Positions 7,700 to 17,276 are shown, counted from the stretch's first letter. The stretch: 64,000 nt of DNA from Deltaproteobacteria bacterium (GCA_006226375.1 SBHC01000084.1:1-64000); one strand, 5' to 3'. The notes: generated by a model from the sequence alone, not told the origin. Translations and numbers: made by a program.

Positions 7700-8802
7700 C
7701 CTCGTCCTCAAACAACTCCGGCTCCAAGCCACCCCAATCCAATGACGATTGGTACAACGCAGTAGATGCCTCTGCTCCAGGCAACCCGTTTGCCAAAGAG
7801 ACCCATGAGGACGACCACATCGAATCCGCCGGGCTGGACCTGCTCACAGGAATCGCCAACCAGACGGCGACCCCGGCAGAACAAGAACGTTGGGAGCAGC
7901 TTGTCGCTGACTCTCCTGACGAAGCAAAGCGCCTTCAAGCGTTGCAAGCGTCGCAATCTGAAGATGTCTCCTCTGCGTTGTCTGCGTTGCTCCAGAGAGG
8001 ACAAGCCTTGGCCAAGGAGATGCCCGCTTTGCCGGATGACTTCTGGGGCGCAGAAGCCACAGCCTTGGAAGAAGAGCCCGCTCTCTTCCTTGCAGCAGGC
8101 ATGGAAGAAGTGGTGGCAGCGCCAGTCGAGATGGCAGAAGCATCAAGCGAGTGGGCAACCCCTTCTCTGGGTGAACCTGAAGAATCCAAATCAGTCACGA
8201 CAGGAACACCCGAAGCCTCCACAGGCTCAGGTCTATGGTACGGACTTAGCGGTGTACTCGCTCTGGGTTTGCTCTTCTTCGTTGTCCCCAACAACTGGTT
8301 CTCCTCCACAAACCCAATAGAACCCAACAACAACAATGGAATCCGTGCCAAAGCTGGCAAAGCGGCGTTTGTGGATCTTTTTCTGCGACGCAACAAGACC
8401 GCCAAAAAGGTAGCCAAGCCGTTTCGACCCAAGAAAGGGGACGCGCTGCGATTTCGGTACGACCTTCGCTCCAAAACGAAAGCCTACGCCTCCGTCTTTT
8501 CGGTTGATGCGTTTGGAGCGTTCAGTCTGATTTATCCGAAAGACGCGTCCCGATCGTTTGCCATCCAGCCCGGCGCAAGGATGATGCCTGGAGGAGCCTC
8601 GTTGTTCCCTGCTCAAGGACGAGAGCGTCTCTATGTGTGCGTCAGTGACAAGCCGATCGCCATCCCCAAATTCAAGACCTTCTTTCAATCGAGCTTGAAG
8701 AAGCAAGCCATCAAGGCCATCCAAAAGCTGCCTTTCCCCTGCTTCTATCAGCGAACCTGGCTCTTTCTGGGAGCCAATGACGTCGCCCGACAACCCAAGT
8801 AG
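7696..8802 (+). CDS. single-pass membrane protein with DUF4384-like C-terminal domain, putative anti-sigma partner
   Basis: The protein is 368 aa. The N-terminal cytoplasmic half is acidic and low in structure (residues 1-175). One membrane helix lies at about 180-197 (WYGLSGVLALGLLFFVV). The outer half has KKGDALRFRYDLRSKTKAY followed by AFSLIYPKD and RERLYVCVSDKPI, resembling DUF4384 domains that accompany caspases and kinases in deltaproteobacteria. No zinc-binding anti-sigma (ZAS) HxxxCxxC motif is present, so an anti-sigma role rests on gene order and topology. It is coupled to the upstream sigma gene by a 4-bp overlap. Confidence 0.7.
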   Translation: MTSSSNNSGSKPPQSNDDWYNAVDASAPGNPFAKETHEDDHIESAGLDLLTGIANQTATPAEQERWEQLVADSPDEAKRLQALQASQSEDVSSALSALLQRGQALAKEMPALPDDFWGAEATALEEEPALFLAAGMEEVVAAPVEMAEASSEWATPSLGEPEESKSVTTGTPEASTGSGLWYGLSGVLALGLLFFVVPNNWFSSTNPIEPNNNNGIRAKAGKAAFVDLFLRRNKTAKKVAKPFRPKKGDALRFRYDLRSKTKAYASVFSVDAFGAFSLIYPKDASRSFAIQPGARMMPGGASLFPAQGRERLYVCVSDKPIAIPKFKTFFQSSLKKQAIKAIQKLPFPCFYQRTWLFLGANDVARQPK

Positions 8803-8810
8803 GTGCTGTC

Positions 8811-10439
8811 ATGGTCCTGACTTCAGGCTGGTTTCATCATCGAAGACTTTCGCACTCTCTGTGGCTGTTAAAGCGATTCGTAGGGTTTGTGTTGTGCTGG
8901 GCTTGGCTCTTGCCCTTCACAGGGTATGCAGATGCGACGTCCAATCGCGAGCCACGGCTGGCGCTCATTGTCGGCCACAACCAAGGCAACGCTGGCCTCA
9001 AGGATCTGCGGTATGCGCAACAGGATGCTCGACGGATCCGTCAGGTGCTAATGGAGCTGGGTGGGTACAAAAGCTCCGAGATTATCTTGTTGGAGGCACC
9101 AACGGCCAAAAAGCTTAAGCAAACCATGCAAAAGCTCAAGCGCAAGCTACAGTCCGCCAACAAGAAGGGTCGTTTTTTCTTTTACTTCTCTGGTCACTCC
9201 CGGCCTCATCAGTTCCAACTGGGCCGTGATGCCGTGCGGTTTGCAACCGTGATGCGCTTTGTTCGCTCCCTTCCCGTTCGGCTTCGCGTTGTCGTGGTAG
9301 ACAGCTGCTACAGCGGAGGAATCATCCGGGCCAAAGGCGAACAAACACCGAGGGACAAAGGCGCTGCACGTGATGACAGCCAGAAGTGGTCGGCGGGTCG
9401 CTTTCAAGAAAGTGTCGCTCGGGTCAAAGGGACAATTATCCTGACTTCGTCGAGTTCACGGGGCCGCTCGTATGAATCAGACAGCATCCAAAGCTCCTTG
9501 TTTACCTCCAGCTTTATCGCAGGACTCCGAGGAGCCGCAGACTTCAACCAGGACCAACGCGTGTCTCTGAATGAGATCCTGGATTACGTGTACCCGCAGA
9601 CGCTCGCCATCTCATTGAAGTCCAAGCTCCGAGAGTTACAAACTCCCGTGAAGAAGGTCGATGTGGAAGGACCGGGTCTCTTGTTCCTGACCTACCTCAA
9701 AAAAGCCGACGCCCAAATGGTGTTTGAGCAAGACATCCGAGGGCACCTCTTCCTGTACCGGGGTGACACGTTGGTGCATGAGTTCAGCAAAGGACAAGGT
9801 AAACGAATCCGAGTGGGGGTCAAGGCCGGTCGTTACGTGGTTCATGTTCGGCGCAAAGGTCGAATGGGGGTGATACGAACCAAGTTACGAAGTCGCCAAA
9901 CCAAGCGTATCGCCAGCGCCAAGCTCACTTGGCAGCAACCGTCCATCCGAGAGCAAGTCCAGAAAGGCAGCGACAACTATCCCTTCACGCTGAGCTTGCA
10001 AGGACACTACACGCCCATCAGCCAGCTTGCTGTTCACGGCGCGGCGCTCTCGTTGCAGTTTGATGTTCGTCGTTGGATGAGAGTGGGGCTTCGCTACCAG
10101 TTTTCGTTTGCGAACGCCCAAGACTTGCCCTACCGACTGCACGACCTTGGGTTTCCCCTCGCCTTTGGGTACGGATTGGGCTTTGCATCCTTTATGTCCT
10201 GGTGGGGTCTCCTCGTTGAACCCAGACTGTCGGTGCGAACCAACACAAGCTCCCCCGATACGTTCCTGAACATTGGAACCATCGTGGGTGCAACCACAAG
10301 CTTTGACTATATGGTGTCGCCTGACTTTGCCATGAGAATCTCCATCTCAGGGGGAGTTCACCTTGTCTTTTTCGACAGAGACACCCGCGTGTCACCCGCC
10401 TTTGATGTCGGCTTTGGGTTCTCCTGGCGCGGGGGTTGA
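8811..10439 (+). CDS. caspase-family (C14) peptidase with C-terminal beta-rich/outer-membrane-like domain
   Basis: The protein is 542 aa. A signal-like hydrophobic stretch covers about residues 18-41. The C14 fold starts at LALIVGHNQG. Catalytic His129 is in FYFSGHS and Cys166 in VVVDSCYSGG. The helical linker DLRYAQQDARRIRQVL is typical of metacaspase-like proteins. After about residue 280 a PEGA-like segment is followed by alternating amphipathic strands (GLRYQFSF, LGFPLAFGYGLGF, terminal VGFGFSWRGG) resembling an outer-membrane barrel. An exported protease anchored in the outer membrane is plausible. It is the third gene of the sigma/DUF4384 operon (8-bp gap). Stress-triggered proteolysis is inferred. 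Confidence 0.85.
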   Translation: MVLTSGWFHHRRLSHSLWLLKRFVGFVLCWAWLLPFTGYADATSNREPRLALIVGHNQGNAGLKDLRYAQQDARRIRQVLMELGGYKSSEIILLEAPTAKKLKQTMQKLKRKLQSANKKGRFFFYFSGHSRPHQFQLGRDAVRFATVMRFVRSLPVRLRVVVVDSCYSGGIIRAKGEQTPRDKGAARDDSQKWSAGRFQESVARVKGTIILTSSSSRGRSYESDSIQSSLFTSSFIAGLRGAADFNQDQRVSLNEILDYVYPQTLAISLKSKLRELQTPVKKVDVEGPGLLFLTYLKKADAQMVFEQDIRGHLFLYRGDTLVHEFSKGQGKRIRVGVKAGRYVVHVRRKGRMGVIRTKLRSRQTKRIASAKLTWQQPSIREQVQKGSDNYPFTLSLQGHYTPISQLAVHGAALSLQFDVRRWMRVGLRYQFSFANAQDLPYRLHDLGFPLAFGYGLGFASFMSWWGLLVEPRLSVRTNTSSPDTFLNIGTIVGATTSFDYMVSPDFAMRISISGGVHLVFFDRDTRVSPAFDVGFGFSWRGG

Positions 10440-10458
10440 GCTCACAATGGGGTCGGAC

Positions 10459-10998
10459 TTAATCCGAGTCGCGCTCTTTTAACTTGTCAAAGATCGCCGG
10501 AACCTCGGATTCGCCGTCCATGTAGGATGTCCCCTCCAAACGACCGATGCGATCCACCCCAAGCTTCGCCAAAGACCGAACCAAGACCTTCCCAGAGTCA
10601 GGGTAGTAGCAGACTTCTTCAGGCTCGTTGTTCCCAACAGCGAGGTAGACCAGGTCTTCCTCGTAAGGGTTTGCGATCTGATGAGATGTCCCGGTGCCTG
10701 CGGGGCAAGACACACAATGCCCCGGCTCCAGGTCAAACCACTCGTCGCCGTACCGAAGCACTCCACGTCCCGACAAGATGTAAAACGCTTCATCCTCCAA
10801 AGCATGATGGTGGAAGGGACATGTCGTTCGCCCTGGTGGGACGCGATTGAGATTGATCCCAAGCTTCCCACCTCCCTCTGTCATCCACGGCGTCAGGGGT
10901 TTGTAGGCCGCGCCCCAATGTTCACCGGACAAATGCTCAATGGCCTTTACATCATCCACATGAACCACGGGAGATGCCGTTCGTTTTGGCTCACTCAT
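10459..10998 (-). CDS. cupin-domain protein
   Basis: The protein is 179 aa from the ATG at 10998, with AAGGAG nine bases upstream; a longer in-frame start at 11088 lacks support. The metal-site cupin motifs are clear: CPFHHHALEDEAFYILSGRG (three His and Glu) and, later, PAGTGTSHQI. DUF-type or sugar/phenolic dioxygenase-type roles are both possible and the substrate is unknown. It converges with the caspase gene with a 19-bp gap that contains the short inverted repeat TCGGACTTAATCCGA. Confidence 0.85.
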   Translation of the reverse strand: MSEPKRTASPVVHVDDVKAIEHLSGEHWGAAYKPLTPWMTEGGGKLGINLNRVPPGRTTCPFHHHALEDEAFYILSGRGVLRYGDEWFDLEPGHCVSCPAGTGTSHQIANPYEEDLVYLAVGNNEPEEVCYYPDSGKVLVRSLAKLGVDRIGRLEGTSYMDGESEVPAIFDKLKERDSD

Positions 10999-11162
10999 TT
11001 TCCAACACTCCTTGTTTCTTGAATTCGTATCCATGGGGATGCAGCCTACACAAAAGAGAACACTTGTCCAGCGTCTTACAGGAGACACCTGACGTGTGAT
11101 AGATTGCGCATTGTTGATGTTGCAAAGGGTCCTCTCTCCACTTTCCTTGAAATGAGTCTCCC

Positions 11163-12395
11163 ATGAGTGAAATCAGTGAAGCCACCGTCCATGAATCTGC
11201 GGGCCAAGCCCTCGCGTTACCCCCCACTACCGTCCGACCGCACACCACGATTCTGCCCAGGTACCAAACGGATGCCAACGGTGACATCCAGTTTTTGCAC
11301 GAGCCACAAGAGCGGTTCGCCGAGGTGGAGGTGTTGGGCGAAGGTGCCTCTGGCATGGTCGTCCTGGCCAAGGATCAAGACATCCAACGTTCGGTTGCCC
11401 TGAAGAAGCTCAAACATGCCCACGAGGCGAGTGAATCCTTGATTCGCTTTATCAAGGAAGTCCAGATCACAGGAACACTCGACCACCCCAACATCACAGC
11501 CTTGCACGATGTGGGACTCACCGCAGACGGTAGCTACTTCTTTGTGATGAAGTACCAATCAGGAAGCACGTTGCGCGACCTGATCGACAAGCTGGTGCAG
11601 GGAGACCGTGAGACGCACGAGAAGTTTCCCTTCTCTGTACGAATCAACATCTTCCTTAAGATCGCACAAGCCGTTCAGTTCGCTCACTCCAAAGGAATCA
11701 TTCACAGAGACCTGAAACCCGAGAACATTGTGGTGGGTGACTTTGGTGAAGTGACCGTGATGGATTGGGGCATCGCCAAGGTCATTCGCACCCAAAAAGG
11801 CTCCGTCACCGAAGAGGATGAGCCCTGTGCACACCTCGAAAACTTGCCCCCTGAGTGCCAAGACGTCGATGCCTTCGCGACCCAAGAGAACACTTTGATT
11901 GGTACCCTGGCCTACATGGCTCCCGAGCAAGCTCGTGGTGCGATCCAGGAGCTCAGTGAAGCCACGGATATCTACAGCCTGTCCGCCATTTTGTACGAGT
12001 GGCTTACGCTGCACCACTACCTGGAGCGTCACACGGAAAACAACATGACGCTGTGGTGGGGCATCCTCAACGAGAAGCCTCCTTCCCCACACTTTCTTTC
12101 GGATCCATCGGGCATACAGGGCAACCCACCCGCTGAGTATCTGCACTTTGTGGTGAGAGGTCTCGCCAAAAAGCCAGAAGACCGATTCAGCAGCCTGTCA
12201 GCGATGATTGGACAGCTCCAATCCCTCCAAGAAGGGAACATCCCCATTCGATGTCCGATCACCTTCTCTCGACGGTTGGGAAGCCAACTTCAACAAACGG
12301 CGAACCAACACATGATCCTGACCCTTGTGGGCCTGGCCCTGCTCGCTGCCTTTAGCATGATTGGATTCCTCCAAGTCATCGTTTGGCTTCTTTAG
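11163..12395 (+). CDS. Hanks-type Ser/Thr protein kinase with C-terminal membrane anchor
   Basis: The protein is 410 aa. The kinase domain runs from about residue 55 to 350: glycine loop GEGASGMV (59-66), VALKKLK with Lys81, catalytic IIHRDLKPEN (His181, Arg182, Asp183), metal site DWG at 201-203 in place of the usual DFG, and activation segment GTLAYMAPEQA. A single hydrophobic helix lies at the extreme C-terminus (MILTLVGLALLAAFSMIGF...). There is no large extracytoplasmic sensor, so it is tail-anchored with the catalytic domain inside. DWG occurs naturally in several myxobacterial kinases and does not by itself imply inactivity. Convergent with the gene at 12400. Confidence 0.92.
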   Translation: MSEISEATVHESAGQALALPPTTVRPHTTILPRYQTDANGDIQFLHEPQERFAEVEVLGEGASGMVVLAKDQDIQRSVALKKLKHAHEASESLIRFIKEVQITGTLDHPNITALHDVGLTADGSYFFVMKYQSGSTLRDLIDKLVQGDRETHEKFPFSVRINIFLKIAQAVQFAHSKGIIHRDLKPENIVVGDFGEVTVMDWGIAKVIRTQKGSVTEEDEPCAHLENLPPECQDVDAFATQENTLIGTLAYMAPEQARGAIQELSEATDIYSLSAILYEWLTLHHYLERHTENNMTLWWGILNEKPPSPHFLSDPSGIQGNPPAEYLHFVVRGLAKKPEDRFSSLSAMIGQLQSLQEGNIPIRCPITFSRRLGSQLQQTANQHMILTLVGLALLAAFSMIGFLQVIVWLL

Positions 12396-12399
12396 CGTT

Positions 12400-13356
12400 T
12401 CAGGATTGCCAGCCTTCCACAGTGTTCACGATCTGTTGGCTTCGTTCGAGGCTCCAGAAGCCGATGTCACAGCGAAACTCCATCCACGTGTCATCGCCTT
12501 GTTGAAACAACAACTTGTACACTTTGGTGACACTGCGTGTGGGGATCTCTTCGAGGAAGACCTTTAGCTCATGCAAAGGAACTTCAAGGTCTCTCCGTTC
12601 GTCGAAGTCGTAATAGGAAGCCAGCACCGTTCCACCCTTCCGCTCCAACCCCAACAGCGAGAACCGGACTTGCTTGCGAAACCAGAAGAAGTTGAGCAGA
12701 TTGAGCGAGATGAACGCAGAAACAAACAAGTAGAAGTACACTTGGGCAACCAAGGCAAAGGTAGAAATCACAACAGCCTGGATACCAATGGCCCACTTGA
12801 GGCCTCTCCATCCTGTTGCGTTGAGCCGGTCCGCATACTTCACATATTGACCAGCCGGTAGCGTGATGGTGTCTTCTTGGAACAGGTCTGGATAGGTCTC
12901 TGTCGGCTGTAACTTCAACTGGGCCGCATGCACCATGCGATCAGCCCAAGTAAGAAAGAACACACCAAGAGCAAACCCTAACCCATGCCCCGAAAAGGCT
13001 CTCAGATCCATGATGGCCTTTTGAGCTTCCGTGCCACCTTGCCCCACCGACCCAAAGAAGTTGTACGCCACATACCCCATCGTCACAACCATAAGCAACA
13101 TCGGGGGCCACGCGTGCTTCCACAACAACAAGCTGTAGTCCGGCTTGGCCTGCCGCAGGTACATCAGATAAAGGTAGCCACCAACACACAGAAACCCTGG
13201 AGCAAACACCGCAGGAATGAGATAGGGAAGTTGAACAAAGGAAGGTTTGAAGAAGGTAGAGTAGTGAACGAAGCCAACACCCAGGGAGACAAGCCCTGCA
13301 AACACAAGCAAGATGGAACGAAACCCAGAAACAAGAGTCTCCGAACGAGTGGACAT
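12400..13356 (-). CDS. multi-pass membrane protein of unknown function
   Basis: The protein is 318 aa from the ATG at 13356, with AAGGAAG upstream; longer starts would read through Arg-rich non-hydrophobic sequence. About six membrane helices are visible (for example ILLVFAGLVSLGVGFVHY, LIPAVFAPGFLCVGGYLYL, MLLMVVTMGYVAYNFF, GLGFALGVFFLTW). A C-terminal soluble portion (about 240-318) is rich in charged strands (YYDFDERRDLEVPLHELKVF), as in PH-like or bPH domains. I do not recognise the family. It is downstream of, and probably co-transcribed with, the Rieske oxygenase gene (61-bp gap). Confidence 0.7.
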   Translation of the reverse strand: MSTRSETLVSGFRSILLVFAGLVSLGVGFVHYSTFFKPSFVQLPYLIPAVFAPGFLCVGGYLYLMYLRQAKPDYSLLLWKHAWPPMLLMVVTMGYVAYNFFGSVGQGGTEAQKAIMDLRAFSGHGLGFALGVFFLTWADRMVHAAQLKLQPTETYPDLFQEDTITLPAGQYVKYADRLNATGWRGLKWAIGIQAVVISTFALVAQVYFYLFVSAFISLNLLNFFWFRKQVRFSLLGLERKGGTVLASYYDFDERRDLEVPLHELKVFLEEIPTRSVTKVYKLLFQQGDDTWMEFRCDIGFWSLERSQQIVNTVEGWQS

Positions 13357-13417
13357 GGGGGCACTTCCTTTCAAACCATGACAAAACCGAAACAAGCCGG
13401 TCTCGTACAAGTTCGAT

Positions 13418-14437
13418 TCAGGAGACCGTCGCAAGCGTGCTTTGTGGCTGGGGATAAAATTGCTTGACCCACCGACGATACTTCCCAATCGGGCCGTCGC
13501 CTTTGGCCAACACAGGTGGGTCAATATAGCACTTGTTTTCCCAGATATGGAAATCTTGCATCACGTCGCCCAAGTAGTGTTTGAAGTACATGTTGTGCAA
13601 GATTGACATGCCCAACGCTCTGGGCATGAGGCCCAGAAAGAAGTTCACCTTGCCCAAGTGGGTGGGCAGCAAGCTCACACCCAAGCGAAGGTCGATCTTC
13701 CCATCCTCTGTGGGTGTGGGCAAGACAAAGTGCCTGGAGTGCAAGTTGTACTGGGGAACATACGCTTCCACCATCGAGTAGCCCAGACCGTGAATGTGGA
13801 TCTCGAACTCGGCCCGAACGTCTCCACCTTTGAATCCCAAGAAATCGGCGTGACGACTCATCGCATACTTGGTTGTCAGGTAAGGACCTTCTGTCTTCAA
13901 AGGCTTCAAGGTTTCAACAGACTTGTACCCATGGACCGCCACAAAGTGACCTGTGTCTACGCTGTTTTCGGAGGTCTCCTGGGGATGGCTGCTGAGGTCG
14001 TACGACTTCATCTTGGTGGGCAACCACCCGTCCCAATCCAGCGAAGGGGTCTCCCACTCTGGCGCACCCCCTGCAGGATGGTACCAAGCCATAACCAGCC
14101 CATTCACCTCGTGCGTAGGCCACGTATGCAGCTTGGCTTTGGGAGGAGGCTTTGTTCCGTATCCTGTCGTGACACAGTCGCCTTTTGTATTAAAACAAAA
14201 CCCATGAAAGGGGCACCGGATGGTCTCCCCTTCGACAGTGCCACCTTGGCCAAGATGTGCACCCAAGTGGGGACAAAAGGCGTCCACAACAGACGGTTCT
14301 CCTGTATGCGTACGAAACAAAACAACCTCTTGCCCCACAAACTTCCGAGAGAGCACCTCGCCCGGTTTCAACTCATGAGACTCCGCCAACACATACCAAC
14401 CCACAGGCGTTTCTTTGAGAGGGGACTTCTTCGGCAT
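13418..14437 (-). CDS. Rieske 2Fe-2S non-heme iron oxygenase (KshA/DAF-36-like)
   Basis: The protein is 339 aa. The Rieske cluster ligands are C-x-H-x17-C-x2-H: Cys55, His57, Cys75, His78 (FCPHLGAHLG, RCPFHGF). The mononuclear iron motif NSVDTGHFVAVHG gives Asp161, His164 and His169. The single-subunit architecture and the short GH-FVAVHG motif resemble 3-ketosteroid 9-alpha-hydroxylase and the sterol 7-desaturase DAF-36/Neverland group. A lipid or sterol substrate is therefore plausible but not proven. No ferredoxin reductase is adjacent. A membrane protein follows 61 bp downstream. Confidence 0.88.
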   Translation of the reverse strand: MPKKSPLKETPVGWYVLAESHELKPGEVLSRKFVGQEVVLFRTHTGEPSVVDAFCPHLGAHLGQGGTVEGETIRCPFHGFCFNTKGDCVTTGYGTKPPPKAKLHTWPTHEVNGLVMAWYHPAGGAPEWETPSLDWDGWLPTKMKSYDLSSHPQETSENSVDTGHFVAVHGYKSVETLKPLKTEGPYLTTKYAMSRHADFLGFKGGDVRAEFEIHIHGLGYSMVEAYVPQYNLHSRHFVLPTPTEDGKIDLRLGVSLLPTHLGKVNFFLGLMPRALGMSILHNMYFKHYLGDVMQDFHIWENKCYIDPPVLAKGDGPIGKYRRWVKQFYPQPQSTLATVS

Positions 14438-14666
14438 AAAACATCATCCTTTTTGTATTGTCAGGACCGAGCCAAGACCTTGAATACAATCCACGAGGAA
14501 AAAGTAGGACAAGAAAAAACTTATGAGACAGGCTATATCACAAAACAAATTTGTAGAACAAGTGTACGGCAACATACAGTCCAGCCCTGGAAATGAACTT
14601 GATGGGAACGACGTGCGTTGGAGAAGAAAGAAAGGGTTCACTTGCGGCAAAAACGAGGAGACAACC

Positions 14667-15107
14667 TTGCACTACCTACAATTCCGAACGGCCGAACAGG
14701 ACGACACAGAAGCCATGTATGCCATCTGCAAGCTCGCACTCCGAGACCATGTGGAGAGAACGTTTGGTCCGTGGAATGAGGAGCAGCAGAGGGGGATGTT
14801 TTATCGTTCGACCCAAGCCAACACTCACACACTTGTGCTTCAAAACAAGGAGTTGATCGGGTATTATTGGTGGGTTCGTGAGGAATCACACTTTCGACTC
14901 CAACGAATCACACTGCGTCCAGACAAGCAAGGTCAGGGGATTGGTACAACCTTGCTTCGGATGCTCATGGAGGAAGCCAGGGATGCACGATGTCCGATGC
15001 GGCTTCGTGTGTTCCATACCAACCCTGCCCGACGATGGTACAAGCGTATGGGCTTCCAAGAGATGGAGCAAACCGAGTATCACACAGAGATGGCCTGGAA
15101 TCCTTAG
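14667..15107 (+). CDS. GNAT-family N-acetyltransferase
   Basis: The protein is 146 aa, starting at a TTG at 14667 with GAGGAG six bases before it. An in-frame ATG at 14523 would add 48 residues that do not look like GNAT sequence. The acetyl-CoA binding motif is QRITLRPDKQGQGIGTTLL (Q/RxxGxG/A form), followed by LRVFHTNPARRWYKRMGFQE, the standard GNAT C-terminal motif. The acceptor is unknown. Lies 42 bp before the glycosyltransferase reading frame. Confidence 0.85.
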   Translation: MHYLQFRTAEQDDTEAMYAICKLALRDHVERTFGPWNEEQQRGMFYRSTQANTHTLVLQNKELIGYYWWVREESHFRLQRITLRPDKQGQGIGTTLLRMLMEEARDARCPMRLRVFHTNPARRWYKRMGFQEMEQTEYHTEMAWNP

Positions 15108-15242
15108 GCCGCAGAGCATCTTACTTGGCCTCCTGCACGAGGCCGCCGCGTGGCACCAAAACGCAGGAGAATCTTGACGAAAGCGAAGATCTTCCCTACA
15201 CCAGAAGCACGTAACACGCACGAACGAGACAGGAGCGAACAT

Positions 15243-16391
15243 TTGAAAGGCCGAATCCTCATTGTCGAAGGCGCCCACAACATTGGAGGCTCCTTCACCA
15301 GTATCGAAATTGTTTTGCGTTGGGGAATGCGTCGTGGCCTTTCGTTTGATGTCATCTCTGCCGTGGATTTACGGGAGCTACTCCCTGAAGGCGTAGGTTG
15401 GTTTCCGATGCCAGCCCCCCTTCGCTATCCGATCTCCAGGCTCAAGTTCGTGGGCCTGATTCTGAGCCAAAACGCCATTGTGAGTTACCGACTTTGGCGC
15501 AACCAATACGACGCCATCATCCTCAACAACACCGTCAACAACAACCTCCCGGCCTTGCTCGCGGGTCGCTTCCAAAACACCCCGATGCTTCAGTACATAC
15601 GGGACTTTGAGCGGGACAGTCGGGGCTGGAGGTATTGCCAAGGACACGTGGACAAGTTCGTTGCGGTCAGCCCTTCGATCAAAGAAGACATGGTGCAGAG
15701 GCTCCGTATCCCGGCTTCCCGGATTCTTCTTGCCCCCGAAGGCATCGCACCACGTGAGCCTGTCACAGGCCCACAGCGAAGCTTTTTGCGCCAAATGTTT
15801 GGCCTGCCTGACGACGCAGATGTGATCGGGTTTGTCGGTCGTTTGGATTGGTGGAAAGGCTACGAATTGTTCGTCGAAGCGGCGATTCAGGCTGCACAAG
15901 AGAACCCCAACCTCTACGCTGTGATGGTTGGTGGTGCTTCGCGTGGACAAGAGTCCATCGTGGAGCGACTCAAGGTTCAGATCTCTAACGCTGGAGTGCA
16001 CGACCGTGTCCGCATTGTTGGGGAGGTCGCTCCCGACGAAGTAGACGGATGGGTCCGGTGCATGGATGTCTTGGTCCACACCTCAATTACACCTGAACCT
16101 TTTGGGCGGGTGCTGTTGGAAGCCATGACCATCGGCGTACCCGTGATCTCCTCTTCTGAGGGTGGACCCCGTGATATCGTCGTGGACGGTGAGACAGGGC
16201 GGCTTACACCTCCCAAGGATCCCAAAGCCCTTGCGGAGGCCATCACTTGGACCTTTGCCGACCCCGACCGTCCAGCGGCGTTGGGGCGGAATGCCAGAGA
16301 GCGCTGCACCAACGTGTACCCGGAAGCTGTGTGCGCCTTGCCCCCGTTGGAATGGATCCGTCGCGTGCAAATCGATCGCCAGCAAAACTAG
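15243..16391 (+). CDS. GT4-type glycosyltransferase
   Basis: The protein is 382 aa from a TTG at 15243 preceded by AGGAG at seven bases. An in-frame GTG at 15150 would add 31 basic residues and cannot be excluded. GT-B fold features are clear: N-terminal ILIVEGAHNIGGSFTS, the linker and donor domain start IGFVGRLDWWKGYELFV, and the nucleotide-sugar E-x7-E motif TPEPFGRVLLEAMTIGVPVI, followed by GGPRDIV. It transfers a sugar from an NDP donor to an unknown acceptor in surface polysaccharide or glycolipid synthesis. No other polysaccharide genes are adjacent. Confidence 0.88.
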   Translation: MKGRILIVEGAHNIGGSFTSIEIVLRWGMRRGLSFDVISAVDLRELLPEGVGWFPMPAPLRYPISRLKFVGLILSQNAIVSYRLWRNQYDAIILNNTVNNNLPALLAGRFQNTPMLQYIRDFERDSRGWRYCQGHVDKFVAVSPSIKEDMVQRLRIPASRILLAPEGIAPREPVTGPQRSFLRQMFGLPDDADVIGFVGRLDWWKGYELFVEAAIQAAQENPNLYAVMVGGASRGQESIVERLKVQISNAGVHDRVRIVGEVAPDEVDGWVRCMDVLVHTSITPEPFGRVLLEAMTIGVPVISSSEGGPRDIVVDGETGRLTPPKDPKALAEAITWTFADPDRPAALGRNARERCTNVYPEAVCALPPLEWIRRVQIDRQQN

Positions 16392-16445
16392 ACGTTGAAG
16401 CTGGCAGCCTCCACCACTCGTACTTCTCTTCGTGAAGGAAATCCG

Positions 16446-17276
16446 ATGTCCAAACGTTTTCAAGATTGTGTTGTAGTTATCACCGGCGGTTCCACAGGAA
16501 TCGGCGCATCGGCAGCCCATCAATTTGCTGCAGAAGGTGCCCATGTCGTGCTCAACGCACGAGGTCAGAAAGCCCTTGACGAAGTCGCCCAAGCGATCAA
16601 CGACAAAGGTGGTTCTGCTTCCACCTTCGCCGCGGACGTCGGTGATATGGAGTCCTGCAAGAACCTGATACAGAACACCGTGGAAACGTACGGGCGGTTG
16701 GATGTTTTGGTCAACAACGCTGGCGTCCACCACAGGGGACCTTTAACCAACCATGACGCTGAAGCGTTCGCGACGATGGTCGATGTCAACCTCCGCGCCC
16801 CGATCGTCTTGACCCGCCTCGCGCTGCCTCATCTGCAGAAAGTTCCCAGAGGAGCCGTTGTCAATGTGGCTTCCCTCGCAGGCCGCATCTGTTTGCCTGA
16901 TACCGCTGTCTACTCCTCCACAAAGTTTGGAATGCGAGCTTTCTCTCGGGCCCTCTCCGAAGAGCTGCGAGAAACCAGCGTCTCTGTCTCTGTGGTCTCT
17001 CCTGGTCCTGTAGATACGGGCTTTATCATGTCCGACATTGACGAAGTTGCCGACATTACGTTCTCCCAAACCATGAGCACCGCCGACCAAGTGGCAGCTC
17101 TCGTCCTGGATTGTGCGGCTGATGGCAAGCCAGAACGAACCATCCCGCAAATGGGCGGCTTTCTCACCAACCTCGGCTACCTTCTCCCTGGCGTGTACCG
17201 AATGCTTCGCCCCATGATGCAACGCAAAGGACGCCGCAACAAAGCGAAATACAAGCGACTCTACGGACAAGAATAG
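16446..17276 (+). CDS. short-chain dehydrogenase/reductase (classical SDR)
   Basis: The protein is 276 aa from the ATG at 16446 (AAGGA six bases upstream); an upstream in-frame ATG at 16395 has no site. The cofactor motif is ITGGSTGIGASAA. NNAGV, the active-site Ser in NVASLAGR and YSSTK (Tyr, Lys) complete the SDR set. The tail (MLRPMMQRKGRRNKAKYKRL) is basic with a hydrophobic stretch before it, as in membrane-associated SDRs acting on lipids. The substrate is unknown. A second SDR follows 99 bp downstream on the same strand. Confidence 0.9.
   Translation: MSKRFQDCVVVITGGSTGIGASAAHQFAAEGAHVVLNARGQKALDEVAQAINDKGGSASTFAADVGDMESCKNLIQNTVETYGRLDVLVNNAGVHHRGPLTNHDAEAFATMVDVNLRAPIVLTRLALPHLQKVPRGAVVNVASLAGRICLPDTAVYSSTKFGMRAFSRALSEELRETSVSVSVVSPGPVDTGFIMSDIDEVADITFSQTMSTADQVAALVLDCAADGKPERTIPQMGGFLTNLGYLLPGVYRMLRPMMQRKGRRNKAKYKRLYGQE

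Noticed and set aside
15150-15242. upstream GTG start of the glycosyltransferase
   Set aside because: It adds a basic stretch unrelated to the GT4 fold. The TTG at 15243 has AGGAG at seven bases. The longer form cannot be fully excluded.
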